This document shows, in pieces, positions 27,078 through 40,100 of a DNA stretch of 64,000 bases. A program made the position numbers and the translations under genes. The notes below the pieces were generated by a model that did no database searches, was not told where the DNA came from, and saw only the letters and a program-made list of their open reading frames with translations. How positions within the stretch are numbered: the stretch's first letter is position 1; each line of letters begins with the position of its first letter. The DNA is from Liolophura sinensis (taxonomy: Eukaryota; Mollusca; Polyplacophora; Chitonida; Chitonidae): contig NC_088302.1 of NCBI RefSeq assembly GCF_032854445.1, forward strand, positions 7,371,338 to 7,435,337. The letters are read 5' to 3'.

Positions 27078-30000
27078 GATGTATATTACCAGGCAAACAT
27101 TTCAGTATAGTGGTTGTCAGATTGGTGCAAAATGTTAAAACTTGACACTACATGCACTCTAAAATCTCTTTTGATGATATTATACAGTGTATGTAGGTCA
27201 AGTTTCAAGCGAACAATGGCAGTGGCCATTTAGATACCTGCATGTATAGGTTACATCAGGCCAGCATCTTTAATCAGCTTTGGGGTTATTCCCTCGTGTC
27301 CATATCCTTTCCTTTGAATTTTTTTACACAGTCGATTGATAGCTTGTAGCTGAACAAACCTCACAATATCAGCGCTCTATTAGCTGCCATTAGACCAGGA
27401 ATTGTTACTAGCTACATCTTGACCTGCAACCTGATTGCAGACAGGTGCTTTTTCAGTCAGTTTTCACAGTGCATAGGTTTGCATGCTCTCTCAAGCTCTG
27501 ATAGCTTCTGGCCTGCTATATAGGTGGATCAATATCTTGATAAGACATCTCGATTGGAAACACACGAACAGAGGCACACAAGCGAACACGCAGCTTCCAA
27601 ATGCATTATTAATCATGAATGTCTCTGCATGATTTTTATCTTCCTGTTGTGACTGATTTCCCGGTGCCTGCTCTATCTGCAGTTGGCTGATACAATTGTC
27701 CGTGTACCTGTAGTCTTTACAAGGTCGGAGTGGAGGATGTAACATGATCTGTATCTGAAGAGAAAGAAGATTGTGGTCATCGTATCCTCTGCCTGTCTTA
27801 ATGGCTGTTGCACGTGATAGGTTTTTTGTTTTTTTCTTACATTGATTCTTGTTTTTTTTGTACAGGTTTCTTTTTGTCCACTGCAGATAAAATTACACAC
27901 CACGACATCACAGTGATGTTTCAGCTCTACTGAACTGAATTCATTTTGACTGGGACTGTCCACACGGGGCTAGCAGTGTTGTCAATTTCCATTAATGCAA
28001 AATGTGCGGGAAATAAACATCTCTGAAGTATTTATTGTATTTAAAGATGATCCAAATTTAAGTTTCGCAGACAGTGTGAATGAATTCAAATGGGATAAAA
28101 ATTCTTACGACTCTCACTGTTCATGGAACCTTTGTAACAATAAGTTCTATTTGCGCAGTCTGACTGATGGTGAAATTTACTAGTATCGTGAAGCCTTCCA
28201 CCATTTGCCTAATGTCGCTGACTTAACCAAGACACTCCCATTTCTTCCACATATAAAATTGACTGCTATCATAGGAGTAAAAAAATGCCCTTAAGCAGCA
28301 GCCAAATTGAGTATTATCATTTAATACATATGTGTATAAGGATACATTTGACAGGTATGAGAAAGCAGTAACTTTATTCTGGCCTTGAAATGACTTCATC
28401 CCTGCCAGACTTAATCCCAGCACAGACTACTCTATTTGATGTTGATGTTTTCTTGTGGGCTTTAGGCTGTATGTGTGACTGAGAGAAAAACAACTAAACA
28501 CAGGAGTAGTTGGTAAACAGTGGGCACCTTCGGGTGTCAGCCCCCATCTTAAAGGGCAAGAGAATTTATGTTTGAGAGAACTTTCAGGACTGCAAGGAAG
28601 CTGTTTGTTATCCTCAAAGCATCCTCAGAAAAGGCTATATCTATATACTGTCGTCGAGAAAGTTTCTTCACAGTGTGCTTTCCATTGGCACATCTTCAAA
28701 GATTCCGTTTATTGAGGATGCCATAAAACTGTACTGATGCATATAAAGTCAGAACATCATAGGATTAAAGGAAAACAGGAAAAGCTTAAGCATGGTACAC
28801 CTGCAGCAGTTTACTTGATGTGTCACTTGTGTAATATCCTCTTCAAAAAGTCTTTTTAAGTCTACTGGGAATTTCTCATTTGATTTTCATACATGTAAAA
28901 AATTTATTCTTTGCTATTGAACAAGAGGTGAAAAGTCACTTATTTGTAAACATGTGGTAGGACTCAAAAATATTTTGTAATTTTGCTTTGAATTGTAGCC
29001 AGTAAATTACAGTTTAAATCTATCATCATATATATTATAAACCTGCTTACTGGTACATACTGGTATGTGTTTATCAGCACGGATTGCAGTAGAGTGCATC
29101 CTGACAGTGACAGGTTGACCAGGCTGTAACCTGCAGCGGTATCATATACATGTACACGTATATGCTCAGGTACAGACATTTTCTCTCCCGGACATTTTCC
29201 ACTCTGGACATTTTTCCTCCCGGCCCTTTTCCCCCTTCCTGTATATCTACGTGTATATATGAAAAGTTGGAAATATAAATATCATCTTCTAAGTGAGGTG
29301 TCTTGTAATGAATAGCTTAGGGGGTCATGATAAGCAATTTTTTCCACATATTCACAAAATTCAGGTATTTGTCTTCATATGGTGAAGATTGAACCATGCA
29401 CTATAATCTATTTCACCGAGAAACTGACAAACAATACTTGTTCTCAGCCTGTTGTTCCAAATAATAAAACATCTATTTATCATGAATAAGCTTTCTGTTT
29501 TTTTGTCTACTGTCCTTCTCCCATGTAAGACCTAGTTTGTATCGATTGATTGTGTTACAAAGTGTTGATTTAATTGAATTGAATGCCACACATGGAAAGA
29601 ACTGCTGCAAGTTTTAGCCAAAAATTTCCAGTTTGTAATGTTTTAATTTTTTTACTCATTAAGATCGACTCTTGACTATGGATAATGGAGAAAGGACCAC
29701 AGAAGATTCTATTCACACATAGGGAGGGGGAAAATGTCAGGGGGGGGGGGGAGGTGCATGGAATGCCCTACATTGGTATATGCTATACATTTACATACTG
29801 TCAGTTAACTTAGGAGGTTCAGGTTCCCTGGTATTCTATATCACAGCATTACCTCATGCATCCTACACTGCACCTTGTGGTTACCCCACATGTGGAAGTT
29901 CTCACTCCCTGGGGCTATAATCCACCTCCCATGTGTAGGGCTGCATAGCTAGGCAATCTACACATCCTCCTGCATTGGCCTGTTTATTCTGCGGTTATAA

Positions 30001-30979
30001 TACTCTGTGTACATACACATGCCACTACTTATACCTATCGTCCAAAGTTGTGGTATTACTTACATGTACTCGTCTCAAAACCCATAACCCACTGACGTAA
30101 CATACTCCTTACCGTCATTCTTCAGCCTTTTCGGTCATTCTTCAGCCTTTTCGCACGTTTGAAAGATGTTTATTTTGAAAAGGTGGGCTGAAAATTGTTA
30201 TTTCATATTACATGTAAAAGGTTGAGGAACTGGGGTAAGTCTTTTGGCAGAAATAATCAAAGAGTAGATCTGATTTGTTGACCTGAAAATTTTGGGGAAA
30301 TGAAAATAATGTGATGCCTTAATTTGCTATAATATTTACGTATAGAGTTTCACAGCATTTAGTTTTGTAATACTGTACATACTGTATATAGAAGTGGAAA
30401 AAAAAATTAAGAGATGACACAATAACTTCATTTTGGGCTAAGCTAAAATTTAGAGTTACAACACCTGTAAGTTTGGAACAAAGTTCTCAACTTGCATCAT
30501 GATTCCTATTGGTAGCACCCAGTGTGATTGTAGGCTCTTTTGACTGTGGTAAGACTGTAACATTTTTTGACATGGAATGATGTCACTCGATGTGCTTAAG
30601 TGTACATGTTAGTTAGTTCATGATCTTAGTACCATGTATATCTGCACTTGAATGTACCACCACCCACAACAAAGCAAACCTTATGTTTATAATGAGATGA
30701 TTTATCGCCTAAGTCTAGGGAACTTGCATCTGTGCTAAATGTGGTGTCAAAGTAGAGATAAACTGAGTTGTTGATTTTCAGTGTGTATGTTAACAGTTTC
30801 TACTGCCACCCACCAAATAGGGACTTGCAGGCAAAAAATTTAATACGGGAATGGTATGTGATAGGTGTTGTACTTCATGTCAGCAGGAAGAGGTTGATGA
30901 ATTGCCAAAGATTCTTATCACAGTTGTGTAGCCACTTGCAAAATACAGAAAATAGAACCTGAATTTGTCAACAGGAGGC

Positions 30980-31171
30980 CACTAGTCTTTGGTCATGGGG
31001 GGTTGCAGGTTCAAACCCAACTCTTGCTGATTTGTTTGCATCTGGATTTGAGAAGGTTAGTCCAGCTATGTTGATTTTCTCCACCCAAAAAAAAAATACC
31101 CTTTCAGATCAGGGAAGTATTCTTGCATGAGTTCAGTGCCAAATTTTAGCCGAAAATAAATAAATAAATAA
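30980..31171 (+). mobile_element. Putative third SINE family
   Basis: It contains a perfect B-box-like GGTTCAAACCC at about 31010, a body different from families 1 and 2, and ends in gaaaataaataaataaataa. The 5' border and A box are not clear. It could be a degenerate tRNA pseudogene with a tail. Confidence 0.5.
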
Positions 31172-34100
31172 CGAAAACATTGTACATTCATTCATTTTAA
31201 GGAAGTTTTGTAGAAGACACTTCCAATTCAAGTGCACATCAGCTTGATTTTACTTTTAAAAGAAAGCTATTTTGGTGGTGAATATACATGTACGGATTTT
31301 TGACTTGAACTTTTTTGTTTGTTACTGAATATGAGCTAAGTCACATTTGAATTGCATTACAAACTAGTTTTTTTTTCCCCTAAATGTGTGAAGACCTGTC
31401 TCCAGTGAATAAAAAAAGCAGATTTGTATACAGCTGGTTTAGATGATGCCAACCCAAGATGACATGTGTACATGTACTTGTTAGTGACAGCTGAAAGCGC
31501 TGGTGTGTGCTGGATATGTAAATGTTCATGTCATTACGCTGAAACATGTACATGTAGATGTACAAGAAGAACTGGCACCAATAAAGCAGCAGAACATGTA
31601 GATCTATACTTAAGATTGTCTTTGGATGTTGGTATTTTTAAACGACGGGTTATATTGGCCTTCAGCGTGCATGTACATGTAATTTGAGTGCAAAATAATG
31701 TTGGCATTCGAAATGCATTAATATGTACATGTATTGCACTCAGTTATAATGTTTCAACTTACATCTAAAGTATCAGTGAAATGTTTCAGGTATGGATTTT
31801 GTTAAGCCTCTTGTGAAAAACATTGTAAATGTGGGTTCTTGGTTTTTGAGAAAGAACAAACTATTTGACAGGAAGTGGCAGCACAGCAGTGTGGATATAT
31901 ATTAAAACAAACTCACAGATGAAACTGCAGTTAATATGAATCTTTTCTTAGCAAATGTAAAATATCAACACGTTAATGTTGATTTAGCTTTAGCAAATCT
32001 GTGGGCAGATTACACATGATCATTAATGTCAAGCATTTCAACATTCACTTGTTAGAATAAGAAAGTGAGTATATAATCTAATCTTATATTGATTGTATTG
32101 ACTGGATGAGATGAAGATTTTGGTGGTATTGATTGATATTTTTTTGGTACACAGTAAAACTGTAACTTATGGACACACTGATGGAAAATAGTCCTGCTGA
32201 AGAAAAAAGTACAATAAAACCGTGTTTATCTGCTGAACAATAACATTTTTATTACCAGAGGAAATAAGGAAGAATTGTCAGCTGAATTTTTTTTTTCTTC
32301 ACGCCAACTCAAATTTCGGGCTATGGCATGTTTTATTGGTCTTGTAGGCAGTAGTTTGCTGTTAGAGGATTTGGTGTGTCAGCTTTAGACATGCACACCT
32401 ATAATTCTTGGCAGGAAACTCAGAATCCCACTCAGATTTTGTGTGGTTGGGGGTGTACGACAAAAGAATGTTGAGCAAACATATCAACTTTTTGAAAGAT
32501 ATTGGATGTTGCCTATTTAACGCAAACTAGATCTCCAGCCCAGTGTGATGTTTGGAAAAGGAGCTGTGTTTTTATCCGTAAAGCCCATTGTCTCAAACAT
32601 GCCATGTTTTTCTTCACACAGGGAAAGGTATCAGTATGGAGACTATTGCCAGTCTTAGTAGACCTGGGACTGTTTTCTTCTCACCCCTGGTCACTTCTCC
32701 TTGGCCCTTCCTCACCAGAATAATAGGGAAGTCTTTGTCATGAACAAACTCTGCGATTACTAGTGATTTGATGAAACGAACACTGGATGTGTCCTGTGTG
32801 GACAAATACAGGAGCCTTTGATTACCATGTTCTCCTGCTGCTGTACTTCTGCTGTCCTAAAGGAAAAGTAATTTAATAGTGTTTAAAGTGAAAGTTTGGA
32901 CAAGCAGGGAATGTTGTTCTTGAGAGTATAGAGTCTTCCTGCTCACCCTTAGCTTGTGACAGCAAGAATACCCCATTTGCCCCTTAGGGAAGATATACTT
33001 GATTCCCAACATACCCCCTGGCCATTTCTAAAACAACACTTGGCTGGAAGTTTAAATTAGGAAAGAGACTGCCAACAAAAGCAGAGCTTGATCTGTGAGC
33101 TCTGTATCTGTGGTAGTCATTCACAGGCGTCTGCTTGAGTCAAGGGTTATGTTTAAACTGTCTGACAGTGGTGTCTAGTGCTAGTCCACCTAAGAATTCA
33201 ATTAAGCTGGATTTCTATGCTGCTAGATTTTCCGTTGGCAATTTTGATTTTGCGATAGCGTTTTTTGGGGGGGGGGTTTTGAGCAGACAGATTTTGTGAT
33301 TTGTGAGAATAGTGGTTGAGGATGAATGTGCCTCAATGAAACCTTTTGCCAACATCATTTGAATTATTTTCTTAACTAAACCTTTCCAAACTGCAATGAA
33401 GGGAGTGTATATTTATCGGGGTGTGTGATTGTTAGATTTTCCACTGACATCGGCTTTTACAATGATTTGTCTGCATAACAGATTTTCCAGCTCTGTTTAT
33501 TGTACCATTCTATGTCTGGTGAGCTTTTCCTGACAGAACTCTCAGTGGTCTGCATTAGACAAACCAAAGGTAGTAAATGTATATGTAGAAGGAAACTGAT
33601 GATCTAAGAGGCTGTCTTGGCCGGTGTCAGTGTGATGTGCCCAGATGACCATGGCTTGATAAATGAGTACAGCTAATGGGGTGGTGTGTGGTGGAGAGAC
33701 CAGGCCCCAAAGAGGCTGTTAACAAGCCTGGAGTATGAATAAGACAAGGGCATAGCCATTAAACTGGCCAATCCTTCACCCTTAGTAATGCAAGCAATAC
33801 TTCTGGGGCATGGAAAGGACTGAGGTGTTGAGTTTTATGGACAAGCCATTATGAGCCAGACTAAGTGGAGATTTTCAGTTTGTTTTCTTGGTAGCATCTT
33901 GAATATTGCATACTCTGTGTATCTACTTGTAGTTACTTGTCAGTGTCTTTCCATCTTTTTTTGTTGGCATGAAGTGTGTGGATAATGTGTCATGCCCACC
34001 TTATTGTCTTGTCCTGTTATGCACAGTTAAAACGATAGTAAATTTACCCAAGATGACTGGCATCAGTACTAACATCTACCAATGTTTATATGAGGCTGCT

Positions 34101-37100
34101 CTGACAAACCATGTGAGCTGTTAACAGATTCTTCATGGAGTCCTCTTCAAGATAAATCCAGAATGATATTCCAGCTGACATTTTAAAGGGTGTTGCGCAT
34201 CAGTCTCTTCATGCATACTGGATCTGATGATACAGAGAGAGACAAGAGAGACTGATTCCAAACCCCACAAATTCGGAGCTCATTTCCAGCCCTGACAGTA
34301 CTTGGCATTGGTGAATAGACAAGGCGGAACACAATACTATCTAATGCAGCCTAATGACCGGAGGCAACTGGCATCATTCCAAATTGGTGGTACTCGAATA
34401 AACCATCCCTGTTGTACAAGTACAGATCATTATGTCACCCAGATACGCCCCTGTAACCTTATTAAGCTCTTAGCAAACATGACTGATGCATGTCTTATTA
34501 TTAATAGCTCATGTACATCTACGTGTACACCTGTGTTTGTCATTTCTCTGAACGTGCAACATGTATCTACATACATTGTACTTGTACAGGCCACAAACTA
34601 GACTAGATTTTTACATTAACATCTTATAATTAATTGGAATTGCAAATAATCCAGATCTCTGTTAATAATGTCTGTCTCCTAACATTTTACTTAAGACTGA
34701 AATGTTCAGTATGCATCAGCGTTTAAATGCGAACATTATTTTTTATATGTATTAAGCCTTAAGGTGTGATATTATCTGACAGGCTGACGTGATTGCAGCA
34801 TTTATTTGTTCATCTACTCCAGGCACCTACCCATACAAGTACATGTATTTAACACTGTACAGTAAACATGTATATACACTCTTTTAAATTTCTGTTTGGT
34901 CAGCATCTTCACAAATTTCAGTTTGTAAACTTTTTAAAGTAGGACTTTCTGCAAAATTGCCATAGTGACATTAATCATTGATTCATTCCAGACCTTACGT
35001 GAAGAATCCTATTGAGCCAGAAGGCCATCTCCTAAAAACCAAATGTATGATGGGTGTTTATTTGGTGATCACACCTGCGACAGTTGATCTAAGTTCAACC
35101 AATTAACTGTCTGTACACCTGTGAGGTTTGGTCTCTAAGTTTAACTAATTACCAGACGTTAAACACCTTGCTAGAAAGTGGCATGTCCTGATGTGAACTC
35201 TACATATCTAGCTTGTGCAACTCCAGATGGTGGTCCAGGAGGTAGAGGAAACTGTTAGCTGTGGAAATGGATGTAAACGTGTTGGTGATTACTGTACAAG
35301 TGCCACTCTTTAGACGTGTCACAAATATAGCTGGGTTATTTTTATTTTCTGGCATGTCTTCTGGTACAGCATATTGATTCCCTGCTGCACTGAGTGGTAT
35401 ATATCTGGTAAAAATAGTACAGAACTTCTAAAGGGGACTATCCTGAGGGCTTCCTAGAAGTGCATCTCCTGTAATTCCCTGAAAGCAATTAAATGTTGAT
35501 TATATATGTGAATGTCTCTTCAGTAATTATTTATTACAGTAATACAGCATATTGCAGTATCTATTGTCAAATATACCTGGTCTTCCAGTGATCAATGCTG
35601 TTTTCAGAGTTTTCACCTTTAGTCTCAATCGAAGATATGTAATTGCTCTCCATTAATTGTAATCCATGTGGTTTCCTTATGTACTTTAGATACAAGTATA
35701 TGCACACCAAAGTAGCATACAGGTGCAAAAGGTAAAAAGTTAATTTGTTTAATATTAGCCACTTTAAAATACACCAGTACAACGCAATCTTCCGTCCATA
35801 CTTACATGTATAAATTTGTAAATGTGTACATATAAATGCATGTTTTTGGGCATGTACTTGAAGCATAGTGTTGGTTTAAATTTTCACAGGCTATCTGTGA
35901 CTGTCCATTACGGTTTTTTTTTTTGGCTGCAAATGCCAGGAACTCGGTATGTTTGTTGTAACAAACAGCATGAAAGTGGGAAGTAGATTTCACTGCTTAT
36001 TGATGGGTTTGAAGGCAGCCAACTTGTCTGTTCCAAGGCTCCATTTTGTCTTAAAAGATAACCTGGAGATAGCTAGGCAGTATAAAATGGCCAGTTCCAC
36101 ATACATGTAGCGGGTTAGTGGTTTGTCTGTTTCAGTGGAAGATGAACACAAATGGTTCTATTAGTGAGGTGGATTATGTTCATTATAGTCTTTGTGTAAA
36201 AAATTCACAGATTCATCTTGGTTATATTCTATCACCTCATATCTTTACTAGTCCTGTGCCTGTAATTAGAAAAGAAATTATTGGCCGGTCTTAGTTGACA
36301 TTGATGTTGATGTAAAATTGTAGGTGCTCCCTCAGGATTTGCTCAGCAATACATGGTAACTGGTACACTTATGTGTGTATTGAGTCTGTCAGTGATAACT
36401 GAATACTGGAATGTGTGTCTTTAGAACTTTAAGAATTTCAGAGTCCATCAGTTCATATTAAATGATAATAGGGTTACTTTTCTTCTTTCTGCCCATTTGT
36501 CAGTATTATGCTTGATCTAAGCCTCCTTCCTGTTGTTCATTCGTCTTAAGTTAACTCTGAATTCAGAAGCTCGCGAGGTCTTCTGTTAACGATGTGGAGA
36601 AATGTTTTCCACTGATTTTATTAAGAAAAAATTCCTTGTGGCCATTGCGTTCAGCTAATTGAATGATTGTCTCTGTGCAAATATCGTCTTGTGACACTGC
36701 CAGGACTGATTTCATCACATTGTTTTAACACTCCTTTATTATTTATGCATATTGATTTCTTCCTTTTGTGTCCCAATACAGAGCTATAAATCTTTTACAA
36801 TTCTCGTCTGTCAGTTTTATGTTACACGATAATAAGATCTGAAGGTGAGTTGCCATGGCAACTGTAGTCCTGTTTGAAGAAAAGGGAAAAAATACTGTAA
36901 GAACTAGCAATTTATGGCTGATATGAATGCTACATTGCATTATTAAATGTGCCACATGTGAATTATCCTTGTGACATGAATCTTTCTGTTGCGGCTCAAA
37001 TGAGCAGAGCAGGTGTGTTTATTGCCCATTTTGACAGTATTTATCCTGTGTTGTCATGGTATCGAATCATATTAAAAGATTTATATGAACTTGTTAAGAT

Positions 37101-40100
37101 ATGTCTATAAATGAAGTAGCTGTTATAAACACACTCAGATATTTGTTATCCCCAAGGGTCTATTGCTATATTACATGCTGTAGGTATCTTAACTGTTATA
37201 TAGATTTTGTGATTTTCTTGTAGATGTTCTTTGGGTCTATGCCAGATAATATCTTTCTTCAGTCGTCTGGTTGTAGAGTTTGTAAAGGTAACTGTGTTTA
37301 CGTTGTCATAAACTTATTAGATTGTACCTAGGCATGAAGCTTAATGTCACATTTCCAAATAAATAATCAGTGAGAAGATTACCCAATTGTTGAAATGTTT
37401 ACAAGCCATCAGCAGAGCATGAGGGTTAGGAGTGGCAATATAGCCTTGAAATCCTACAGGGTCTAGGTGATTGTTTGGTTTCAGAAGGAAGGCCTGGGCG
37501 CAAACTAATAATATTTCACACTCTGCTGGCACAGGTTCTGTGTGATGTCCTGGATATGTCCCTGATGCCGTCTCTATGCTAACAACTTCTGTGTCTCTCC
37601 AGCAGGGAGGAACACTCGCATAGAATGGTCCTGTCAACCAGAATTTATGTTTCTTTATGTGTCAAAGGTACCCCCCCCCCCCCTCCCTTTTCCTGCTGGC
37701 ACTTCACTTGGACTAATCCAATTCAAATTTACTTATGTTCTCCTGTGGCATCTCAATAGTAAATATGGGTTATGGCTACATCTAGAAGATGGCTGAGACA
37801 CAGACAACCAGCGTGTGGGCTGGAGATATTTTATGCATGTGTGTGATGGCATCAAGCTGTGGATTTGGGGCGGGATCAATGCAGTAGAGGCGATATTCAG
37901 GCCTGTCTGCTCTCCTGCCCCTTTCCTTTGCCAATATTGGGCTGAAGACAACAACACGTGACCAAGAGCCGATATTTGGGTAATACCCCACAGCATTTAT
38001 ACTTGCAGTTAGACCTCCTAGCCTTGAGTTGACCCAAGCAGCTAGGCCATGTACATGTAACAAGACGTCGGTTATACACATGAAGTTGTTGTCAGTTGGG
38101 ATGGCTTATTATTATATTTCTTTATTTTTATCAGTTATATTCTAAACTCATTCACTAGTTGGCTTTGTGCTGTGAAGGACAGAGCAGGCAATTAATACTT
38201 TCTAAATTTGACAGTGTTCTTTTTTCCTTCCTTGTTAATTTCTTCATTTATATTGTTATCAGTCATACTTAATTTAGAGATTTATGCTACTCTTGGATAT
38301 GGCAAGTTCATTAAGATCATTATCCATCATAATAAAACCCCCATGATTGGGGTTATTTAAGTTCAGATAAGGTAGCCTGTGGCTGGCCACATTGGATAAG
38401 AATTTTCCCTTTGCTCTTTCACATTATCCAAAGTACTAAAGTTTCAGCTTCGAACTTCTGTTAAAATGTTTCATAAACAAAAGGATAATGCAGCATAGAA
38501 TTACATACAAGATCACTGTCAGTGCTTAAGTGGCCAACAGTGCTTTAGTTGTTGAAAAGGGAGGAGCTTCTCTGATGTCTTTATGGCCTAGTGCTTGGAC
38601 TGTTTAGAGTTGGGCACACTTACAGCAGAGGCTGGTCATGGAACAGCTCTTAAGGCAGAAGTGAGCATTTCCTGACCACTTTGCTAAAGCTTTGATTTGT
38701 ATACCCTGTACCCTAACGATCTGTAAAATGCAGCCCGGTTATGTGTACCACATACCCCATGTGTTTGTAGTCGCTGAATACCCCTGTGCATATGACATTA
38801 ACATTACCAGGCACAATACTGACAGCAGCAGCAGTTTTGTTTATATATCTACTCTTAGTCTTCACCATTGCACGTCCTGCCAGGTAACGTTATCTTACCA
38901 CATGTCAGCAAGGGATGAAGCAGAAGAATATAATTGTATATAACTGTGTATACACTCAGTATGTATAAAACTCAGGCCAGGTGATGAAATAATGGAATCT
39001 TTTTGGTTATTATTGACATTTTCAGGAGTAAAATATTCCGCTACCAACATAGAAATATTGCTACAAGTGATGCAAGTATTATTGAAATTTGATATTGCTA
39101 AGACCACTCCCCTGGTGTTGTGTTCCACCATGCTAGTGATGGAGTTGTGATGCAGGAATTGAAGCAGGTTGGCTGTTGTGTCCAGTAGTTTGCCAGCACA
39201 TGCATGAAAGACAGTGTGTCATGGAAGGACATAAACATGTATTTTGCAGTTGTGCAGACGCGGCCCACACGTACACTGGACAACAAATATCATGAACACC
39301 CCATAGTGTGCTGATGTTGTCAGTTGATGATCACCATGTAACCTGCTACATCTTCATGCTTTGATTATGTTTTTCCATGGCTCAAGGAGATTGAGATATT
39401 TTTTCCTGTCAGAAGATTGGAATGTTGGAGGGTTATCAGTGCACCTGCAGGTACATGTAATGTAATTAGGCAATATCAATCAAGGCTTTAATTTAATTAT
39501 GATAAGTCACATTCTGTGTTCTCTTCAAAGCATATCAATCCCCTTTGCATGTACCAGTCTGACCATATCATTATCAAAGATCATTAAATATTGTCAGTGG
39601 AAGTGAATGTCAGCGGACGAGTGTGAACATTTTTTTTTTTTAATTTTCATGTGATTACTGCACACAATTATGGCAAATGCAGCGAGTATTTAAGACCTGC
39701 ATACCTGTACCTTTGTGACGAATACAAACTGTATAAATAATCATTCATATAACTTTACCTGTTTTGGGTTAATTTTTTCATGGTGTAGGCATTGAAGACG
39801 TACAGTATTAGCCATGTCAACTATCAGATTTAAGTACTGAATACAGTGACCTAGAATGTTTTAACCAACTTTTCACATTCTCAGAACGTTAAACCTTTAA
39901 TGTACTTTACTTTGCTCACATTTCTTTTTCTTTGTTTCTTTGTTTTGTTTTTTTTGTTTTGTTTTTTTGGGCCTTTTTGTTCCGAACATTATCCAGGTAT
40001 TTTTAGCTGACCTGTTTGACTGTAGGCTGCTTGGGCCATGTACCTGAAAACGGCAGAAAATGTGTGGAATGTGTGTGTGGTGGTTCAACGCACTTAACCA

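Noticed and set aside
26872-27138. Repetitive peptides LISLYMCLT and PDITFHVPN
   Set aside because: They come from a 27-bp minisatellite read in two frames. No start context, splice sites or family match.
27995-28183. 62-codon frame with a protein-like composition
   Set aside because: No Kozak context, no clear splice sites and no known motif. Random frames of this size are expected in 64 kb.
37671-37684. Poly-C run and other G/C homopolymers (29738-29751, 33269-33277)
   Set aside because: Isolated homopolymers without the several closely spaced runs needed for a quadruplex. Probably slippage products.
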